From Armatimonadota bacterium (GTDB taxonomy: Bacteria > Armatimonadota > Fimbriimonadia > Fimbriimonadales > Fimbriimonadaceae): a stretch of DNA of 64,000 nucleotides. Numbering within the stretch: position 1 is the first letter of the stretch; every line of letters begins with the position of its first letter. A model generated the notes under the pieces. That model had not been told where the DNA came from and ran no database searches. It saw only the letters and a program-made list of their open reading frames with translations. Position numbers and translations under genes: made by a program. Below are positions 1 through 9,409 of the stretch, one piece after another. The DNA is taken from contig JANYCU010000009.1 of assembly GCA_025360125.1 (NCBI GenBank), forward strand, positions 53,309 to 117,308, written 5' to 3'.

Positions 1-14
1 GGTGAGCAGTAATC

Positions 15-473
15 ATGGACCAACGCGAACACCTCCTCATCCTTGCCGACTATGAAAAATGGGCGAATGAGCAATGGCTCAAATTCTTCGCAGAGGCTCC
101 ATCCCATCCTGGCGGCGGCCAATTCGTTGCCAAGGCAGATGAAGTTCTGGGGCACATCGTCCAATGCTATTGGCATTGGTTTAACTTGATGTCGGGCACC
201 AACGTTGAGACCACTGGTGACCGAAAGGTTGATATGGCGGCCCAGCACGCCAAGATGCGGGACTACATTTCAGGATGCGACCTTGAAGCTAAAGTTCAGC
301 GCTCTTGGCCAGAATACGGAACGTATGAGTGGAAGACCTACCAGTTGATTCAACACGCGCTTTGCCATGGATCATATCATCGTGGACAGATTCGTGCCTT
401 GGCCGAAGCCCACGGCTTTGAGGAATGGCCCGATACGGACTTTGAAGCCTTTGCTGGTGTTAAGATTGGTTAG
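15..473 (+). CDS. DinB-family putative metalloenzyme
   Basis: This is a 152-residue four-helix-bundle protein of the DinB/YfiT type. His47, His118 and His122 (the HGSYHRGQ segment) match the usual three-histidine metal site, so a thiol-dependent or hydrolase-type activity is plausible. The substrate cannot be told from sequence. Length is normal for the family. The gene is complete and sits 30 nt upstream of the phosphoglycerate mutase gene, so the two may be co-transcribed. A second, more diverged DinB-like gene lies at 10814-11290. The fold call is sound; the function is unknown. Confidence 0.85.
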   Translation: MDQREHLLILADYEKWANEQWLKFFAEAPSHPGGGQFVAKADEVLGHIVQCYWHWFNLMSGTNVETTGDRKVDMAAQHAKMRDYISGCDLEAKVQRSWPEYGTYEWKTYQLIQHALCHGSYHRGQIRALAEAHGFEEWPDTDFEAFAGVKIG

Positions 474-503
474 CCATTTCGCCAAGCGGTATCCTTATAT
501 CGT

Positions 504-1109
504 ATGCCTCAGCTCATTCTTGTTCGTCACGGACAGTCACTCTGGAACCTCGAGGATCGATTTACGGGCTGGGTCGACGTACCATTGACCGCCCTTGGCG
601 AGCAAGAAGCCCTCAACGCGGGATTGAAGCTCAAAGGCATCCAAGTTGACGTTGCCTACACAAGCACGCTACAGCGAGCCCAGAACACGCTGAAGAACAT
701 ATTGTCGAGCATGGGGGTCGAAGTACCGACGATTCGGGATGAGGCCCTGAACGAGCGCCACTATGGCGATTTGCAAGGATTGAACAAAGCTCAGACCGCG
801 GTAAAGTTTGGCGCAGACCAAGTAAAGATTTGGCGTCGAAGTTATGACGTTCCGCCTCCGAACGGTGAATCTCTCAAAGACACCGCGGCAAGAACCCTTC
901 CCTTCTTTGATCGATGCATTCTTGGCGATATCGCTCAAGGAAAAAACGTTTTGGTCGTCGCTCACGGAAACTCAAATCGTTCGATCGTCATGCAGCTTGA
1001 TAAGCTGACTCGCGAGCAGGTTCTGGAGCTGAATTTAGGAACGGCCGTTCCACTCATCTATGACTTAACGCCCGAAGGCGAAGTCTTGGGTAAGAAGATC
1101 CTCAGCTAG
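504..1109 (+). CDS. gpmA: 2,3-bisphosphoglycerate-dependent phosphoglycerate mutase
   Basis: This glycolytic enzyme interconverts 3- and 2-phosphoglycerate through a phosphohistidine in the cytoplasm. The RHG motif (His9 as phospho-acceptor), Arg58, the ERHYG segment with the acid Glu84, and VAHGNSNR with the second catalytic His154 are all present, as is the FTGWVDVPL substrate loop. At 201 residues it is the short form; typical bacterial GpmA is about 230-250. The last 8 bases overlap the convergent small gene at 1102-1287. A broader histidine-phosphatase role is possible, but the GWVDVPL and WRRSYD segments favour a true mutase. Confidence 0.88.
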   Translation: MPQLILVRHGQSLWNLEDRFTGWVDVPLTALGEQEALNAGLKLKGIQVDVAYTSTLQRAQNTLKNILSSMGVEVPTIRDEALNERHYGDLQGLNKAQTAVKFGADQVKIWRRSYDVPPPNGESLKDTAARTLPFFDRCILGDIAQGKNVLVVAHGNSNRSIVMQLDKLTREQVLELNLGTAVPLIYDLTPEGEVLGKKILS

Positions 1110-1287
1110 ACTTTTTCTTTTCGAGCTGCTTAGTTCGAGCCTCTAAGTGCTCGATCTTGTCGTTCATTTCGTTGAGCAGATTATCAGGAGTTTCTTCCTT
1201 CTCTTCTTTTTGCTTCAACATCCAAGCGAGTACGCCAACCCCAACTCCGATTCCCATTAGCAGGGTCAACGTCTTTTTCATCTTCAT
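1102..1287 (-). CDS. Small single-pass membrane protein with coiled-coil tail
   Basis: This 61-residue protein has a lysine start (MKMKK), one hydrophobic Gly/Val/Leu segment at about residues 6-23, then a charged helical tail rich in Glu and Lys with heptad-like spacing. It would be anchored in the inner membrane with a cytoplasmic or periplasmic coiled coil. It overlaps the 3' end of gpmA by 8 bases on the opposite strand. A strong terminator lies between it and the upstream giant gene, so it probably has its own promoter. No family is recognised. A start at the second Met (1281) is also possible. Confidence 0.55.
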   Translation of the reverse strand: MKMKKTLTLLMGIGVGVGVLAWMLKQKEEKEETPDNLLNEMNDKIEHLEARTKQLEKKKSS

Positions 1288-1308
1288 AACTCTACCCAGA
1301 ATATACGA

Positions 1309-1342
1309 AAAAAGGGTTCCAGCCGTTGCTGGAACCCTTTTT
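1309..1342 (-). terminator. Rho-independent terminator of the giant exported protein gene
   Basis: A perfect 15-bp stem (10 GC-rich pairs flanked by an A/T run) with a CGTT loop lies just past the stop codon at 1360. On the minus strand the stem is followed by a T run. It also has a T run on the plus strand and could act in both directions. Confidence 0.85.
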
Positions 1343-1359
1343 CATTTTAGTTGCTGTTA

Positions 1360-4300
1360 CTAGATTATGACGAACAGCGTGGTCGAGACACTCGTCCCGT
1401 TTCCGGATGGACTAACCGTGGCCGTTATCTGAGTCGACAAGTTCCGTGGAATTCGTCGAGTCTGCAGAGTAATGGTCGTTGAGTTAGTGCCGAGCGGAAT
1501 GGTGAAGGTCTTGATCGAGCCAGCGATATTTACCAACGAAGAGTTCGTAAAGATCAACTTACCAGGAGTTGCCACTGGAACATTGCGGTTCACAGTAACC
1601 ACGACTTGAATCGTGGAGTTCTGACGAACCCGGTTCGTTGGCAGGATCTTGATACTCGTCACTTCCGTAGCCTTGATTACCAATGTTGCGAACACAGGTG
1701 GCAATGTTCCGGCACTCGCCGTAAACGTTGCAGTAACAGTGTCAGAAACAACTGGTGTTGTTATGGCAAAGGTCGCAACTGGGTTTCCAACAGTGAATAC
1801 TGGCTGAGTAATACCTACACCAGCGATATCGCAAGTGATGGTATTCATTGAGAAGCCAGTAATCGCAGGAGCACTCAAGGTGATTTTTCCAGTTGCACCT
1901 TGACCACCAAACACCGAGTTCGGCGTAATGGTGAAGGTGTACGTGAGAGCCAATACTTGAAGAGTATCGGATTTCACCAATCCTGGAATAATCGGAGACG
2001 GACCTCGGTAGGCCGAGATCTTGACGTTCTCATCACCATTGAGAGCAAAGAGCCCTCGAATGTTAAAGGTCGTCTGAGTTGTCCCTTCTGGAACGATGAC
2101 CTCTGTGATAGGTACGTTGCTTGCATCAACCGGAGTGGCTATTCCTGGTTTATCAGAGAATAGTTGAACCCGTGCACCACCCACTGGCGCTGCCGCCGAG
2201 AGGGTTACGGTACCAACCGAAAGTCCACCACTTGGAATAACGTTCGGATTAACGACCAGCGAACTGACCAGATTAGCCTGAACATTAAGTGTCGCCGTCA
2301 GCGGACCATCAATTACTGTGTTGTCTGAAGGGCTCACGACTCGAACGACCTTAACTACTCGGCCGATATCGGCGGCTTCGAATGGCGTTACGATCGTAAA
2401 CGCACTTGATTGATTTGAGTTTGCCGGGATTGTAACCTGCGTCGGAGTCAGAACATATCCAGCCGGATTGCCGTTGATTGAAACATTCAACGTGCCAGCA
2501 GCACCTGTCTTACCGTCAAGATTGACATAACCCGTCACCGTACCACCCGCCGAAACAGGGTTAGGCGTGAGGACAATGTTAGTCAGTCTCGCAACGCTAA
2601 CTCCAAGTGTTGCCGTTCGAACCACTCCAAGCAAGCCAGCATTGACCTGTGCAGTTGTTGCAGCATCCACACCATTGGTTGCAATGGTGAAGGTCGCTTG
2701 GCTTTGTCCCGCAGGAATGGTCAAGATGTTCGTCGCTACGTTCGGACCATCAGGGAATGAAACTACAGTTGGAACATCAGTCGTAAGGAGAACACTCACA
2801 CCACCTGTTGGAGCCACGCCGTTAAGCTTGACTGTTGCAGTTGTTGTGTTTCCACCAACGATGCTTGCACCATTGATGATGATTGTGTTCAACCAAGGAA
2901 CGATTTGAAGAGTAGCCGTCTTAAGGTTTCCAGAGTAGTTGGCTTTAACTTGGACGTTGACCTGGGCTGGTACAACTTTGCTGTATACGTTGTACGTTCC
3001 AGTTGTTTGTCCGGCAGGGATAATTATTTGCGAAGTAGTTGCAGCCGAAGTTGCAAGGAATGAGGCTGCTGCCCCATCTACCGCAGGGTTGACAAACGAG
3101 AGATTAATTGTGGCGCCGCCTGCTGGTGCAGGACCCGAAAGAGTAATCGTTCCAACCGAAGAAGGAGGATTGGCAAGGCCTTGCGGATCACCACCAGGAA
3201 TTGGCGAAGGCGCCAAGGACATGGTACTAATAAGAGGCAATGACTCTCGGAATCGCAGTACGAAACCGTCTCGTCTGTATTGGATGCCTACAAGGGCACT
3301 TGGGCTGCCTCCAAAGGTCATATCGGGGAACCCGTCCTGGAAGTATGCATTGGCATCAGTAATTCTTCCGGGCCCCTGATCGGGCTCTGGGAACTGCTTG
3401 AACGCCAAATTGGTGATAAATTCAGGATCAAGTCCACCAGATCGACCATTAATATCAGGTCTCCAAGTAACCACTGTACCAGTTGAATTGATCAATGCAT
3501 ACCGGCGCCATGTGTCCGTCCAACCATAAACCCAAACGTCGCCGTTCGGGTCAACAAATGGAGCGAAGACTGCATCATCGAGAATGCCACCAACATAAGT
3601 TGATCGAATGATAGAGGATGCCGTTTTGTCAAGGATCAGGAGCCAACCATCATTGGTTCGGACTTCTGGGATTGCTGGCATCGTATAGGCAGCACGAATA
3701 GGATTGACCAGCGGGATCGATCCTCCGTTTTGACGAGTATCAGACTCATACGGATCCCCTGGCGGGTTTTGAGTTGAGTCGTTGGCACTTACAACGCCAG
3801 TTAGATACGCATTACCAATAGAGTCAACACCAATACCACAGGCAGTAATGTTTCCTCGGTTTCGAATATTGGTGGAGTAAACAATGGTTCCTCCGTCTGA
3901 ACTAATCTTTGTAACAGTGATATAGTTCTCGCCGCTTTGGTAGATTTCACCAAAAACGCCAGAAGTTCTCGGGAAGTCGAACGAAGCTGATCGACCAAGC
4001 ACGTATACGTTACCAGCGGGGTCGGTTGCGATCGTCGAACCGCCGAATTCAAACCCGGTGCCAGTGCCGTTTCCATCGTGGGTTCTAAAGAACCCTTCGG
4101 TAACATCACCTGCAGCACCACCAACCAGTCCAGACCATGTCATGGTGCCAGCTGCGGCAAATTTTCTTACCCAAATATCGCTCTGTCGTTGTAGTCGACC
4201 ATTCTGCCAAACGCTTGGCGTGGTCACAAACTTCGGAGTGCCTTGAGCAGTATCAGAGTTACCAGTGGCATTCAAAGTCCCCGAAAGGAAGAAGTTGCCG

Positions 4301-5718
4301 AGCAAGTCGTATGCGCCGCCCGTCAAAGTGACGGTATTTGGAGCGGTTGCTGCGGGCAGGCCCGATGCACCAGGGATGACAACGAAACCGTTCGTTTCGT
4401 CGTAGTCGACAGTGCCATAGAAGCTACCGCTGTTTGCGCCTGGAACAAATCCAGTGGCGCCATTGGCGGCCTTACAAAGACCAGTCAACATCATTCGGAT
4501 CGTTGCGCCTGGGGTAATGCTAGATTGTGGTCGCATTGAAAGCGACGTCACAGCAGTTACATCAGGGGTTGCCGTTGGTCCGCCAAAACGGAACAATACT
4601 GGATTGCCCGAAATTGGGTGGAAAGGCGTTAAAATTGTCGTTGGATCAGAGGTGAAACGCAGGACCCAAACGTTTCCAGGGTTGCTATCTCCCGCGAATG
4701 AGGCAGAACTCGTAGAACCAACAACCCAAACGTTTCCGAGTGGATCGATTCTGACAAAGTTGCCTTGATCGTCGCCAGTTCCCGGAATCAAAGCGGAGTA
4801 ATCGTGAACGTATACGTCACCCGTCAATCGTGATACGAATGCGTCTTTTCCGCCCAATCCGTTGAATCCAAACGGGCCATAGAGGACTGGATAGATTGCG
4901 GAACGAGTGTAACCAGTAAGGTAAACGTTACCAACTGCGTCAGCTGCAACGCCTCGGACTTCATCGAAACCTTGGTCGCCACCATAGTAGGTGCCATAAA
5001 CCAGCGGGTCAATGACAAGGTCCTTTGAGTGGTCGTAGGCACCAACGTTAAAACCAATGTGGGTAGCGTCAATCTGCTTAAAGCTAACCGGGACTGAAAT
5101 CTTCTTACCACCAACCATTTGGTAGGCAAAAAGACCTTCTTGGAACTTATCTCCAAGAACAGTATTGATTTGGAGCTTGTTGCCGGCAATAACCTTAGCG
5201 CCTGCACCCTTGAAGTTGAACCGAATATCGTCGGATTTCGCACCTGGGTGAAGCAAAAAGTCATAGCGAGGAGCCTTTCCGTCAAAGTAAGCAACTGCGT
5301 CGACATTGTCGTAAACGCCGTTCAGCTTGACCTGACGATAATTGTGGGCTACGGGCATATTCTTACTTACGAATTGCTTAGTGCCCGCTTCAGAAGAGCC
5401 AACAGCCGTGAACGGCTTTGCTCCGTCGAACAACATTCCAACGGTATGACCAGCATAGGCCGCATTACCCTTGTCAGCGTTCGTTCTCTGATATTGGAAA
5501 ACAAAGCCCTCTTTCGAGACCCAGAAATCCATTCCCGCGGCATGGCCGCCAAAAAGAGCTCTTTCATCCCATTGACCGACATTTTTTGTAAACGTCGATG
5601 GTCGGGACTTTAACATTGATTGCCCAGCTTCAGGCTTCATCACTTGCGCATTCGCAAACGGGGAAACACCCAAAACCAAAGCACCGAGCCAAATACGACT
5701 GCAGATTGATTTAGACAT
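1360..5718 (-). CDS. Giant exported SBBP beta-propeller protein with Ig-like repeats
   Basis: This protein has about 1452 residues from the start chosen here. That start (MSKSICSR) gives a clean signal peptide ending FANA-Q; the reading frame stays open to 5784. After the signal comes the N-terminal domain typical of SBBP-repeat proteins (NVGQWD at about residue 46, DUF7948-like). Next is a long stretch of beta-propeller repeats with the D-x-x-GN-V/A-Y-L-x-G pattern to about residue 830. The rest is at least six Ig-like domains of about 90-100 residues, each starting near a V-x-P-x-x-V-x-G-G motif. It is likely a cell-surface or secreted adhesion or structural protein. No LPXTG, PEP-CTERM or T9SS tail is visible. 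Confidence 0.85.
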   Translation of the reverse strand: MSKSICSRIWLGALVLGVSPFANAQVMKPEAGQSMLKSRPSTFTKNVGQWDERALFGGHAAGMDFWVSKEGFVFQYQRTNADKGNAAYAGHTVGMLFDGAKPFTAVGSSEAGTKQFVSKNMPVAHNYRQVKLNGVYDNVDAVAYFDGKAPRYDFLLHPGAKSDDIRFNFKGAGAKVIAGNKLQINTVLGDKFQEGLFAYQMVGGKKISVPVSFKQIDATHIGFNVGAYDHSKDLVIDPLVYGTYYGGDQGFDEVRGVAADAVGNVYLTGYTRSAIYPVLYGPFGFNGLGGKDAFVSRLTGDVYVHDYSALIPGTGDDQGNFVRIDPLGNVWVVGSTSSASFAGDSNPGNVWVLRFTSDPTTILTPFHPISGNPVLFRFGGPTATPDVTAVTSLSMRPQSSITPGATIRMMLTGLCKAANGATGFVPGANSGSFYGTVDYDETNGFVVIPGASGLPAATAPNTVTLTGGAYDLLGNFFLSGTLNATGNSDTAQGTPKFVTTPSVWQNGRLQRQSDIWVRKFAAAGTMTWSGLVGGAAGDVTEGFFRTHDGNGTGTGFEFGGSTIATDPAGNVYVLGRSASFDFPRTSGVFGEIYQSGENYITVTKISSDGGTIVYSTNIRNRGNITACGIGVDSIGNAYLTGVVSANDSTQNPPGDPYESDTRQNGGSIPLVNPIRAAYTMPAIPEVRTNDGWLLILDKTASSIIRSTYVGGILDDAVFAPFVDPNGDVWVYGWTDTWRRYALINSTGTVVTWRPDINGRSGGLDPEFITNLAFKQFPEPDQGPGRITDANAYFQDGFPDMTFGGSPSALVGIQYRRDGFVLRFRESLPLISTMSLAPSPIPGGDPQGLANPPSSVGTITLSGPAPAGGATINLSFVNPAVDGAAASFLATSAATTSQIIIPAGQTTGTYNVYSKVVPAQVNVQVKANYSGNLKTATLQIVPWLNTIIINGASIVGGNTTTATVKLNGVAPTGGVSVLLTTDVPTVVSFPDGPNVATNILTIPAGQSQATFTIATNGVDAATTAQVNAGLLGVVRTATLGVSVARLTNIVLTPNPVSAGGTVTGYVNLDGKTGAAGTLNVSINGNPAGYVLTPTQVTIPANSNQSSAFTIVTPFEAADIGRVVKVVRVVSPSDNTVIDGPLTATLNVQANLVSSLVVNPNVIPSGGLSVGTVTLSAAAPVGGARVQLFSDKPGIATPVDASNVPITEVIVPEGTTQTTFNIRGLFALNGDENVKISAYRGPSPIIPGLVKSDTLQVLALTYTFTITPNSVFGGQGATGKITLSAPAITGFSMNTITCDIAGVGITQPVFTVGNPVATFAITTPVVSDTVTATFTASAGTLPPVFATLVIKATEVTSIKILPTNRVRQNSTIQVVVTVNRNVPVATPGKLIFTNSSLVNIAGSIKTFTIPLGTNSTTITLQTRRIPRNLSTQITATVSPSGNGTSVSTTLFVII

Positions 5719-5934
5719 AGACACTAAAAAGACACCTCTAACATGCATCCAAAAATTGGATTCACCGTGCGAAAAAAGACGCACGTATTCATACCAACTT
5801 TGCCATTATATTGCAGAACTCGCGATTAAGCTAGTCCTAACGACAAATCAAGACGAAGTTCCTGCAAGAAATGTTTCCTTGGGAACCCTTTTTTCTTGTA
5901 TGAATTCATTCAGTACGTGGAATAAACCCTCAAG

Positions 5935-6963
5935 ATGTTTAAGCGCAAAGAGTCGACGTGGGCTCAATCTGCCCCGAATAGTGCCCCGGCAATCCGATTC
6001 GGCTTGACTGCGTCATCGATTCTCAAGAAGCTCGTAATCGTGCCAAATGATCCGGCATCAATCGAATTTTTTGGAAAGATTGAGGGCCTTTCTCAAGAGG
6101 TTGTAGCGCTGAATCTCACACCTTCCCAAGTGAACGAAATTTCGGACGAACTCGACGCCACGGTTTCCAAGTTTTCCAGAAACCAACGAAGGGCAGTTGA
6201 AGACAGTATCGGGGTCGTTTACGAAGGGCTCCACGAAATTCTTTCGTCGCTCGAAAGCGCGATCATTTCCAGCGATAGCCTCAGACATGCAGCCGAAGCC
6301 TCGACATCACACCTTGTTGACCTCCAATACGCAAAGAATTATGAAGAGGTCATTTCGGGACTAAAAAAGGAGATCGCCAGTCTGAACACTGCCGTTGGCC
6401 AATATCGAGAAGAAGCAAAATTAATTCGGAATGTCGCGGCAAAACACGTTGAACAGCTTAGAACCAAACTAAAAGTTGCCGAAAAGGCGGTGTCGGTCGA
6501 TCACCTGACAAAACTCGGAAACCGAAATGCGTTTGATCTTCAAATCAGTTTTGCGATTTCGCGGCTCGCTCAAGGTGACGCTTACTCGCTCGCCATCCTC
6601 GATGTTGACAAGTTCAAATCAATCAACGATTCTTTTGGACACTTGGGGGGAGACGCTGCCCTCATCGCCATTTCAAAGCGGCTCACCGAAACATTTTCGC
6701 AAATCGGAACCACCGTGGTTCGAATTGGCGGCGACGAATTTGCCGTCCTTTATAAAGGACCAAGTTTGCAGCTCGCAGCGAAAGTGGAACGGGTGAACTC
6801 CGGCCTGGCCAAGAGTTCATTTGAATACAACGGATCAAAAATCGATCTACACGCAAGCTATGGAGTTATTGATCTCACAACGGATCACACCCCCGAGTCA
6901 GCCTTCGCCGATGCCGACTACGAGATGTATCAATCAAAAAGGGGCAAGAAGAGCGCAGCTTAG
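5935..6963 (+). CDS. GGDEF diguanylate cyclase with N-terminal coiled coil
   Basis: This protein makes cyclic di-GMP from two GTP. The C-terminal GGDEF domain (about residues 180-340) has the DxLTxLGNR entry motif, the metal-binding LDVDKFKSIND segment, and an intact GGDEF signature at residues 265-269. The RxxD inhibitory site that normally precedes it is missing, so product inhibition is probably absent. The first ~170 residues form long helices with coiled-coil character and no membrane segment or PAS/GAF domain, which suggests a soluble, oligomerisation-controlled enzyme. It is divergent from the giant exported protein gene and convergent with a cyclic-nucleotide-binding protein. Confidence 0.9.
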   Translation: MFKRKESTWAQSAPNSAPAIRFGLTASSILKKLVIVPNDPASIEFFGKIEGLSQEVVALNLTPSQVNEISDELDATVSKFSRNQRRAVEDSIGVVYEGLHEILSSLESAIISSDSLRHAAEASTSHLVDLQYAKNYEEVISGLKKEIASLNTAVGQYREEAKLIRNVAAKHVEQLRTKLKVAEKAVSVDHLTKLGNRNAFDLQISFAISRLAQGDAYSLAILDVDKFKSINDSFGHLGGDAALIAISKRLTETFSQIGTTVVRIGGDEFAVLYKGPSLQLAAKVERVNSGLAKSSFEYNGSKIDLHASYGVIDLTTDHTPESAFADADYEMYQSKRGKKSAA

Positions 6964-7448
6964 ACGTGAAATTCTTCGATCGCGTTCAGCGCGGCAATCT
7001 GCTGATTAGCTTTTCGGAGTCGATCACACAACAGTGTGCTGAGATTGACCAACGCTCGAACCGCCATCTCGGGCTGTACACGAAGCAACTCACGCAATGG
7101 TTCTTCATTCATGATCAAAACTTTACAATCGGTATGTGCCACAACGGATGACGACCGTCGCCTTCGATCCAAGAATGAAACTTCGCCGAATGGCATGTTT
7201 GGCTTGATATAGGCAATCGGATCGCCCGTGACCGCCAAAATTTCCGCGGTACCTTCGGCAAGAATCATCAGGTGCGTCGAAGGATCGTCAACCCGAACAA
7301 CATACTCCCCCGCTGGAAAATTTCGAATCTCGGATATGGCCGCAATCTGAGCGATAAATTCCTCGGTAAACCCCTTGGCAAGATAACTGCTAGCGATGAT
7401 CTGTTTTAAGTCCATTAAGACATCATTATAGTTCTCTGCGACCGTCAT
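6960..7448 (-). CDS. Cyclic nucleotide-binding domain protein
   Basis: This is a Crp-type cNMP-binding beta-barrel without the DNA-binding helix-turn-helix. The phosphate-binding-cassette region reads PFGEVSFLDRRRRSSSV, matching the FGE...R-x-A/S pattern of the family. The C-terminal helix is short and ends NAIEEFHV. I chose the ATG at 7446-7448; a TTG 13 codons upstream is also in frame. It lies 57 nt after glyQ on the same strand and overlaps the stop of the convergent diguanylate cyclase gene by 4 bases. It may sense a cyclic nucleotide and act through protein contacts. The ligand is unknown. Confidence 0.75.
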   Translation of the reverse strand: MTVAENYNDVLMDLKQIIASSYLAKGFTEEFIAQIAAISEIRNFPAGEYVVRVDDPSTHLMILAEGTAEILAVTGDPIAYIKPNMPFGEVSFLDRRRRSSSVVAHTDCKVLIMNEEPLRELLRVQPEMAVRALVNLSTLLCDRLRKANQQIAALNAIEEFHV

Positions 7449-7504
7449 ATGAAGATGGACGGAAAAAATGCCGTTTGGGTTTACCAATCAGGGCCAAGGT
7501 CTTA

Positions 7505-8455
7505 CTAAACCTTCGCGGTTTCCTTGAACTGCTCAACGTGCTTCAAACAGCACGCTCGAACCCGAGCCCGAATGCGATTGATGTACTTCGCGCGCTCCGT
7601 AACGCTGACCGCCCCTCGCGCATCCAGAAGGTTAAAAACGTGCGAACATTTAAGCGCAAGGTCGAGTGCCGGATAGACCAGCGCAGCCGGACCACTTCCC
7701 TTTGGCGGGAGCTCCTTCTCTCCCCCGGGGTTGGCCGATGTAAGAATCCCTTGCTTCGAATCCCAAAATACTTCGGTCTCGATAACTCGCTTCGATTCTT
7801 CCTCGTACATGTCGAACATTTTCAGCAGCATCTCGGTCGAGGCGACCTCAAAGTTATAAACGTTGTCCTGTAGCTCAAGCTGGTAGTCGACATCAAAATA
7901 CTTGAGGTCGTCGCTCCACTGCAGATCCTTCCAAAACGACTGCTGATTGTTCAGCATCAAGCAAAGTCTTTCGGGTCCATAGGTAATCTCGGCGCAAACC
8001 GGATTACATTCAATTCCACCCATCTGCTGGAAGAAAGTGAACTGAGTAACTTCCGCTCCGTTAATCCAAACTTCCCAACCCACTCCACTCGCACCCGCCG
8101 CTTGGCTCTCCCAATCGTCCTCGACAAATCGAATGTCGTTCTTGGTAGTATCAATCCCGATCGCATCGAGAGACCCGAGATACAAATCAACAATATTCTC
8201 CGGCGACGGCTTCATGATCACCTGATATTGGTAATATCGCTGACTCCGCTGCGGATTGAGGGTGTATCGCCCGTCGGCGGGGCGGCGAGAAGGCTGAATA
8301 TAAGCGACGTTCCAATCGTCCGGCCCAAGGACCCGCAGAGTCGTTGCCGGATGCATGGTTCCCGCTCCAACCTCAGTGTCGTACCCTTGCAGGATCGCGC
8401 AACCCTGCTCAGACCAGTACTCATTGAGGCGTCGGATCAATTCTTGGAACGTCAT
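7505..8455 (-). CDS. glyQ: Glycyl-tRNA synthetase alpha subunit
   Basis: This is the catalytic alpha chain of the bacterial alpha2-beta2 glycyl-tRNA synthetase, which charges tRNA-Gly. The start MTFQELI, the [21 protein letters not shown] block, the [11 protein letters not shown] motif and the IMKPSPEN segment are diagnostic, and the 316-residue length is slightly above the usual ~300. In many bacteria glyS follows directly. Here a cyclic-nucleotide-binding gene follows instead, and no glyS is present in the window, so the beta subunit must be encoded elsewhere. Confidence 0.95.
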   Translation of the reverse strand: MTFQELIRRLNEYWSEQGCAILQGYDTEVGAGTMHPATTLRVLGPDDWNVAYIQPSRRPADGRYTLNPQRSQRYYQYQVIMKPSPENIVDLYLGSLDAIGIDTTKNDIRFVEDDWESQAAGASGVGWEVWINGAEVTQFTFFQQMGGIECNPVCAEITYGPERLCLMLNNQQSFWKDLQWSDDLKYFDVDYQLELQDNVYNFEVASTEMLLKMFDMYEEESKRVIETEVFWDSKQGILTSANPGGEKELPPKGSGPAALVYPALDLALKCSHVFNLLDARGAVSVTERAKYINRIRARVRACCLKHVEQFKETAKV

Positions 8456-8498
8456 GCTATTTCTATTTTGGCATTAACCTGGGCAACTTGCCGAGCAA

Positions 8499-8879
8499 TT
8501 AGGGACCGATGTGTCTGAAGTCGTTGGATATCGGTCGATTTTGGTTGTTCACCGTTCCGGAGACAACCGCAATGGCAGTGGCAAGCAAGCCAAGGATTGC
8601 AACCGAAGCAAAGACAACCGTGTAAGCCTCGTGCTTTTGTACTTCCGTATCCTTCGGCAGGTTCGAATACTTGGCGATGGACGCGCGAACGATCACCATT
8701 CCGAGCCCACAAAAAACGGCTGCCAATACCCATTCAATTGTTCGCATTCTCGAAAAGAGTTCGGCCGAGATACTGGCGGGGCGCGGTGCAATCGCAATCG
8801 AAAGCGCAACTAAACCAAGGATGGCCATGAAAATACCGCTTAAACCTGCCAAGACTATTCCGAACTTTCTTACCGACAC
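8499..8879 (-). CDS. Three-helix membrane protein, unknown function
   Basis: This 126-residue protein begins at a GTG codon. Hydrophobic segments lie at about residues 8-30, 48-66 and 88-108, with a short polar loop in the middle and a polar C-terminus. It lies 43 nt upstream of glyQ on the same strand and may be the first gene of that transcript. I recognise no family and no catalytic motif. The divergent neighbour at 8906 starts only 26 nt away, so the two share a promoter region. Confidence 0.6.
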   Translation of the reverse strand: MSVRKFGIVLAGLSGIFMAILGLVALSIAIAPRPASISAELFSRMRTIEWVLAAVFCGLGMVIVRASIAKYSNLPKDTEVQKHEAYTVVFASVAILGLLATAIAVVSGTVNNQNRPISNDFRHIGP

Positions 8880-8905
8880 CGTTAGACATATTACGCTTTA
8901 TACTG

Positions 8906-9409
8906 ATGAGTGATATGGATCAGCGTGAGCTTGTTCGAAGTTTAGAGGAGTACTTCCGCAAGGAAGAAGAAGAAGCCCACCAACTGCGAAAAAAAGTCCA
9001 CGCCCAACGCGAATCGATATCTGACGAGGAATGGTGGGCCGAGCTGATCGAAAGAACCAAGAATATTCGCCCCACCATGTTGGAGGTCTTCGAGCGCAAC
9101 AAAGTCGAAATGATCGCCAAGCGATTTGAGACAATCCAATCTGAAGAAGGGTTCCGCGAGAAGTCGGTCCAACGTCGAGCGATGGACCTCCTTCCTTATG
9201 TCTCTTCCCTTCGGTCCGAGCAAGGCGATATTGGCCCTCTCACCGAAGATCAAATTTCCCAAGCCACCACCAAGATGGAGGCAGCCAGCCTCAAACTAGC
9301 TTCACAAGCAGAGGCCAAGTCCGACAAAACGGCAAAGCGATTCGAACTCAGCGAGATGTCGTCGGAACAATTAAGCGACTGGATTCTCGACCCGAAAAAC
9401 CAAAATTAA
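8906..9409 (+). CDS. Charged helical protein, unknown function
   Basis: This 167-residue protein is strongly charged, with long Glu/Lys/Arg-rich helices (residues 5-35 and 105-160) that look coiled-coil-like. There is no signal peptide, membrane segment or known motif. A TATACT hexamer 2 nt upstream of the start codon is too close to serve as an ordinary -10 for this start. Its last 4 bases overlap the convergent hydrolase gene. It is a cytoplasmic hypothetical protein; no function is proposed. Confidence 0.6.
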   Translation: MSDMDQRELVRSLEEYFRKEEEEAHQLRKKVHAQRESISDEEWWAELIERTKNIRPTMLEVFERNKVEMIAKRFETIQSEEGFREKSVQRRAMDLLPYVSSLRSEQGDIGPLTEDQISQATTKMEAASLKLASQAEAKSDKTAKRFELSEMSSEQLSDWILDPKNQN

